This document shows positions 60,690 to 64,000 of a stretch of DNA of 64,000 nucleotides, in pieces. A program made the translations under genes and the position numbers. The stretch spans positions 1 through 64,000 of the forward strand of contig CANGPL010000009.1 in NCBI GenBank assembly GCA_947455725.1, in the 5' to 3' direction. The notes beneath the pieces are model-generated. The model was not told the origin of the DNA. It was given only the letters and a program-made list of their open reading frames with translations, and searched no databases. Source of the stretch: Hyphomicrobiales bacterium (GTDB taxonomy: Bacteria > Pseudomonadota > Alphaproteobacteria > Rhizobiales > Beijerinckiaceae). The number at the start of each line of letters is the position of its first letter. Position 1 is the first letter of the stretch.

Positions 60690-63053
60690 TTATTCTGCAG
60701 CGAGTTTGCTGGCGGATGACTGAATGGCTGTCCATACCGCGAGCGGAGTCGCTGGCATCGCAATATTTTCATGACCGATAGCATCGGTGATCGCATTGAT
60801 CACAGCCGGTGGCGAGGCAATTGCCCCCGCCTCACCGCAGCCCTTCAACCCAAGCGGGTTGGTGGTGCATGGCGTATTGGTCATGCCGATCTGGAATGAC
60901 GGCAGATTGTCCGCACGCGGCATGGTGTAATCCATATAGCTTGCGGTCACGAGCTGGCCGTCTTTGTCATAATGCGCGCCTTCAAACAGAGCCTGACCTA
61001 CGCCCTGCGCGATGCCGCCATGGACCTGACCTTCGACAATCATCGGATTGATGACATTGCCGAAATCATCAACCGCAGTCCATTTTGCAATCGTCGTGAC
61101 ACCCGTATCCGGATCGATCTCGACTTCGCAAATATGCACGCCGGAAGGGAAGGTGAAGTTCGTCGGATCGTAGAACGCGCCTTCCTTCAAGCCCGGCTCC
61201 AATTCTGCACCGGTGAATTTATGCGCGATATAGGCCTGTAAAGCGACTTCGCCGAAAGCAAGCGACTTGTCGGTGCCCGCTACCGAGAAGCGACCATCCT
61301 TGAACTCGATATCTTTTTCAGATGCTTCGAGCGCGTAGGACGCTACTTTCTTACCCTTGGCGATCACCTTATCGAGCGCTTTCGAAATGGCTGACATACC
61401 GACCGAGCCCGAACGTGAGCCGTAAGTGCCCATGCCGAACTGCACCTTGTCCGTGTCACCATGGACAATCGATACCGAATTGATGTCGATGCCCAAGCGA
61501 TCCGATACAAGCTGGGCAAAGGTCGTTTCATGGCCCTGGCCGTGGCTATGCGAACCCGTCAACACTTCCACCGTACCTACCGGATTGACACGAACTTCAG
61601 CGGATTCCCAAAGGCCAACACCAGCACCGAGCGAACCAACGGCTGCAGAAGGCGCAATGCCGCAAGCTTCGATATAGGCCGAGAAGCCGATACCACGCAG
61701 CTTGCCATTCTTCGCGCTTTCTTTCTTGCGTTTGCCGAAGTTTTTATAATCGGCCATTTCAAGCGCAAGATCGAGCGAAGCCGAATAATTGCCCGTGTCG
61801 TAGCACATGATCACAGGTGTTTGATGCGGGAAGCTCTTGACGAAATTCTTCCGACGGAATGCGGCTGGATCTTGGCCCAATTCGCGCGCGGTCTTTTCCA
61901 TAATGCGCTCGACAACGAAGGTTGCCTCAGGGCGTCCTGCCCCGCGATACGCATCAACCGGTGCGGTCGTCGTATAAATCCCTTCAACCTCAACATAGAT
62001 TGCCGGAATATCATATTGCCCTGACAAAAGCGGCGCATAGAGATAGGTCGGCACGCAGCTTGAGAAGGTCGAAAGATAGGCACCCAGATTGGCCTTTGTC
62101 TTCACACGGAAGCCAAGGATCTTACCCTTCTCATCGGTAGCCAATTCAGCATGCGTGATGTGGTCGCGGCCATGTGCGTCAGACAAGAACGCCTCGGTAC
62201 GATCAGCGGTCCATTTCACCGGACGGCCCACGCGCTTCGAAGCCCAAACGCAGACGGTTTCTTCGGCATAAATAAAGATCTTCGAGCCGAAACCACCACC
62301 AACATCCGGCGCAATCACGCGAAGCTTATGCTCCGGCGCAATGCCAACAAAGGCCGAGAGAACGAGACGTGCGACATGCGGGTTCTGGCTCGTGGTGTAG
62401 AGCGTGAACACTTCCGTGCCCGCATCATAATCACCCACCGCTGCGCGTGGTTCCATCGCATTTGGGATGAGACGGTTATTGACGAGATCAATTTTGGTGA
62501 TGTGTTTGGCGTTTTTAAAGGCAGCTTCCGTCGCAGCCTTATCACCCAAATGCCAGTCATAAACGACGTTATCGGGGGCGACATCATGGATCGCCGGGCC
62601 CTTTGACGCCGTGTTCATATCGACAACTGCTGGCAACACGCCGTAATCGACGACAACCAACTCGGCCGCATCTTTAGCCTGCGCATAGGTCTCGGCGATG
62701 ATCACTGCGACATGGTCACCCACATAACGCACCTTGCCTTGTGCCAGTGCCGGATGAGCACCCGCCTTCATCGGCGAGCCGTCCTTATTGTGGATCATCC
62801 AGCCGCAGATCAGGCCGCCGATTTTATCATGTGCGAGATCATCGCCCGTCAAAACGTCAAGCACACCGGCTGCCTTTTTAGCCGCCGAAACATCAAGCTT
62901 TTTGATGGTCGCGTGCGCATGGGGCGAGCGCAGGAAATAGGCATGAGCCTGTCCCTGCCGGTTCACATCATCCGTATATTGACCCTTGCCGGTGATAAAC
63001 CGAATGTCTTCCTTGCGGAGCACCGAGGCTCCAATGCCTGTCGTTGAACTCAT
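60690..63053 (-). CDS. coxL: CO dehydrogenase-type large (molybdenum) subunit, form II
   Basis: The catalytic subunit of a xanthine-oxidase-family enzyme holding molybdopterin cytosine dinucleotide. The N-terminal region has RKEDIRFITGKGQYTDDV. The active-site loop is AYRGAGR (residues 368-374), which marks form II CoxL; form I true CO dehydrogenase has AYxCSFR with the copper-binding Cys. GGGFGSKIFIYAEE and GSHSHGQGHETTFAQ are further Moco ligands, and the conserved Glu is in LKGCGEAGAIASPP. 787 residues. Form II substrates are not settled, and CO oxidation is only one option. Confidence 0.93.
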   Translation of the reverse strand: MSSTTGIGASVLRKEDIRFITGKGQYTDDVNRQGQAHAYFLRSPHAHATIKKLDVSAAKKAAGVLDVLTGDDLAHDKIGGLICGWMIHNKDGSPMKAGAHPALAQGKVRYVGDHVAVIIAETYAQAKDAAELVVVDYGVLPAVVDMNTASKGPAIHDVAPDNVVYDWHLGDKAATEAAFKNAKHITKIDLVNNRLIPNAMEPRAAVGDYDAGTEVFTLYTTSQNPHVARLVLSAFVGIAPEHKLRVIAPDVGGGFGSKIFIYAEETVCVWASKRVGRPVKWTADRTEAFLSDAHGRDHITHAELATDEKGKILGFRVKTKANLGAYLSTFSSCVPTYLYAPLLSGQYDIPAIYVEVEGIYTTTAPVDAYRGAGRPEATFVVERIMEKTARELGQDPAAFRRKNFVKSFPHQTPVIMCYDTGNYSASLDLALEMADYKNFGKRKKESAKNGKLRGIGFSAYIEACGIAPSAAVGSLGAGVGLWESAEVRVNPVGTVEVLTGSHSHGQGHETTFAQLVSDRLGIDINSVSIVHGDTDKVQFGMGTYGSRSGSVGMSAISKALDKVIAKGKKVASYALEASEKDIEFKDGRFSVAGTDKSLAFGEVALQAYIAHKFTGAELEPGLKEGAFYDPTNFTFPSGVHICEVEIDPDTGVTTIAKWTAVDDFGNVINPMIVEGQVHGGIAQGVGQALFEGAHYDKDGQLVTASYMDYTMPRADNLPSFQIGMTNTPCTTNPLGLKGCGEAGAIASPPAVINAITDAIGHENIAMPATPLAVWTAIQSSASKLAAE

Positions 63054-63128
63054 GGGTTAATCCTCCAATGCCGCCCTTGGGCGATCCTATTTTTGGGTGA
63101 CCTCAAACGGGTCCGTTCAAACCATCTA

Positions 63129-63602
63129 TTATTTGCCCGCCATCGCTTCGGCACCGGCAGCCACGGCCTTCACAATATTGTGATAACCCGTGCAACGGCA
63201 GATATTGCCTTCGAGCTCTTCGCGGATCGTATGCTCGTCAAGCTTGTGACCCTTGCGGTTCACGATATCGATCGCTGACATAATCATGCCCGGCGTGCAG
63301 AAGCCGCATTGAAGGCCATGATTCTCACGGAAAGCAGCCTGCATTGGATGCAGATTGTCTGGCGTACCGATACCCTCGATCGTCGTCACAGAGGCGCCAT
63401 CACAAGCGACAGCCAAGGTCGTGCAGCTCTTAATCGAGCGGCCATCGACATGCACAACGCAAGCGCCGCATTGGCTGGTATCGCAGCCCACATGTGTGCC
63501 GGTGAGGTGAAGATGCTCACGCAGGAATTGCGCAAGAAGGGTCCGCGGGTCGACATTCGCGGTGACTTCTTTGCCGTTAACGATCATCGTGACGCTCGCC
63601 AT
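63129..63602 (-). CDS. coxS: CO dehydrogenase-type small [2Fe-2S] subunit
   Basis: Carries two [2Fe-2S] clusters. The plant-type ferredoxin domain has [15 protein letters not shown] with a fourth Cys in KSCTTLA. The C-terminal four-helix domain has [13 protein letters not shown] and [13 protein letters not shown]. 157 residues, the usual size for CoxS/CutS. GGAGGAAAG precedes the ATG. First gene of coxSLM. Its promoter should lie in the 290-base gap to 63893, which it shares divergently with the aconitase X-like gene. Confidence 0.94.
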   Translation of the reverse strand: MASVTMIVNGKEVTANVDPRTLLAQFLREHLHLTGTHVGCDTSQCGACVVHVDGRSIKSCTTLAVACDGASVTTIEGIGTPDNLHPMQAAFRENHGLQCGFCTPGMIMSAIDIVNRKGHKLDEHTIREELEGNICRCTGYHNIVKAVAAGAEAMAGK

Positions 63603-63821
63603 GAGCTTTCCTCCAGTGGTTATCGGGTCTCATTGCCCGTTGTGCCGAATCTACGGCCGTTTAGATGATTTGGTCGTTTCTCGCCAACCGGCAATCCTTC
63701 CAAATCTCATCCTCATTGACGGACTTTATACGCAAGAAAGGTTCGGTCAAGCCGCTAGACCGAATTGAAATAACTAATTTCTGCACTTTTAGTATCAGAA
63801 CCCTACCGATAAGCCCTAAAT

Positions 63822-63842
63822 TGGGTCATACGGGCTGACCCA
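63822..63842. promoter_or_regulatory. Candidate operator dyad upstream of the aconitase X-like gene
   Basis: TGGGTCA (63822-63828) and TGACCCA (63836-63842) form a perfect 7-bp inverted repeat with a 7-base spacer, 51 bases before the ATG at 63894. It looks like a dimeric regulator site. No regulator gene lies inside the window beside it. The rest of 63603-63893 shows nothing else I can name. Confidence 0.45.
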
Positions 63843-63893
63843 TTGACAAGCCGAGCGGTTTAAGGCCCCGTGCGTGCCGAGGAGCCTATATCC

Positions 63894-64000
63894 ATGTCGT
63901 TGATATTATCAGATCAGGAAATCGCTATCGCCAATGGCGCTGAGGGGCCGGGCGCTGCCATGGCCATGCGGATTGTTGCTGACACAGCCAGATTAATGGG
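63894..64000 (+). CDS. Aconitase X-like protein, N-terminal fragment
   Basis: Only the first 35 codons are present. The fragment, with LILSDQEIAIANGAEGPGAA and AMRIVADTARLMG, fits the start of the aconitase X (former DUF521) family, whose members open with L-T/S-D-x-E and G-x2-G-x-A followed by an AM-x-I helix. Bacterial members include cis-3-hydroxy-L-proline dehydratase and mevalonate-5-phosphate dehydratase-like enzymes. GAGGAG (63879-63884) lies 9 bases before the ATG. The call rests on a short stretch, so it is moderate. Confidence 0.6.
   Translation, partial: MSLILSDQEIAIANGAEGPGAAMAMRIVADTARLM

Overview
The window is chromosomal DNA from an alphaproteobacterium, most likely of the Hyphomicrobiales (Rhizobiales). 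The grounds are the aerobic cob-type cobalamin pathway, the flagellar regulators FlbT and FlaF, an NAD-dependent Fds formate dehydrogenase, DUF3126, a BTLCP-type peptidase, form II CoxSLM genes and a giant GPR-like coiled-coil protein. Genes are tightly packed and many neighbours overlap by 4 bases (ATGA or GTGA), which suggests translational coupling. I see no transposase, integrase, CRISPR array or prophage.

Region 1 (1-14.6 kb) is a cobalamin locus. A partial cobO faces left. A cobalamin riboswitch (about 426-600) precedes a rightward run: DUF1636 protein, cobW, cobN, cobG, cobH, cobI, cobJ, then cobL, cobE, cobM and finally cobB. cobK and cbiD are single leftward genes set into this run. 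CbiD stands where many aerobic pathways have CobF.

Region 2 (14.6-21.6 kb) holds a LysR regulator followed by fdsG-fdsB-fdsA-fdhD-fdsD, the NAD-dependent molybdenum formate dehydrogenase and its sulfurtransferase. A nested repeat element between the regulator and fdsG is a good candidate operator. Next to it is an HPP-family membrane protein gene broken by one in-frame stop codon.

Region 3 (22.3-29.2 kb) is flagellar: flagellin, flbT and flaF rightward, meeting flgE-flgK-flgL coming the other way. A sigma-54-like promoter lies ahead of flgE.

Region 4 (29.3-54.9 kb) is mixed housekeeping: SixA-type phosphatase, universal stress protein, ferredoxin with its NADPH reductase, the 1634-residue GPR-like protein, SDR, peptidase, gamma carbonic anhydrase, cysE, hydrolase, PPK2, a glutamate-synthase-like protein, GT2-GtrA glycosyltransferase, lysine 2,3-aminomutase, tRNA-Leu(UAA), gpt, map, radC, exoD, an iron-sulfur photolyase and a 50-residue DUF2256 gene.

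Region 5 (54.3-63.6 kb) is a leftward molybdenum hydroxylase locus: coxS-coxL-coxM (form II by its AYRGAGR motif), a strong terminator hairpin, then MoxR ATPase, VWA protein, two XdhC-type proteins with a LysE exporter between them, a molybdopterin-binding protein and a MobA-like nucleotidyltransferase. The window ends in the first codons of an aconitase X-like gene with a clear dyad upstream.

The most striking item is the GPR-like protein. Residues 288-1101 are 37 consecutive 22-residue repeats in perfect register, with no insertion or deletion and no proline, cysteine or tryptophan.
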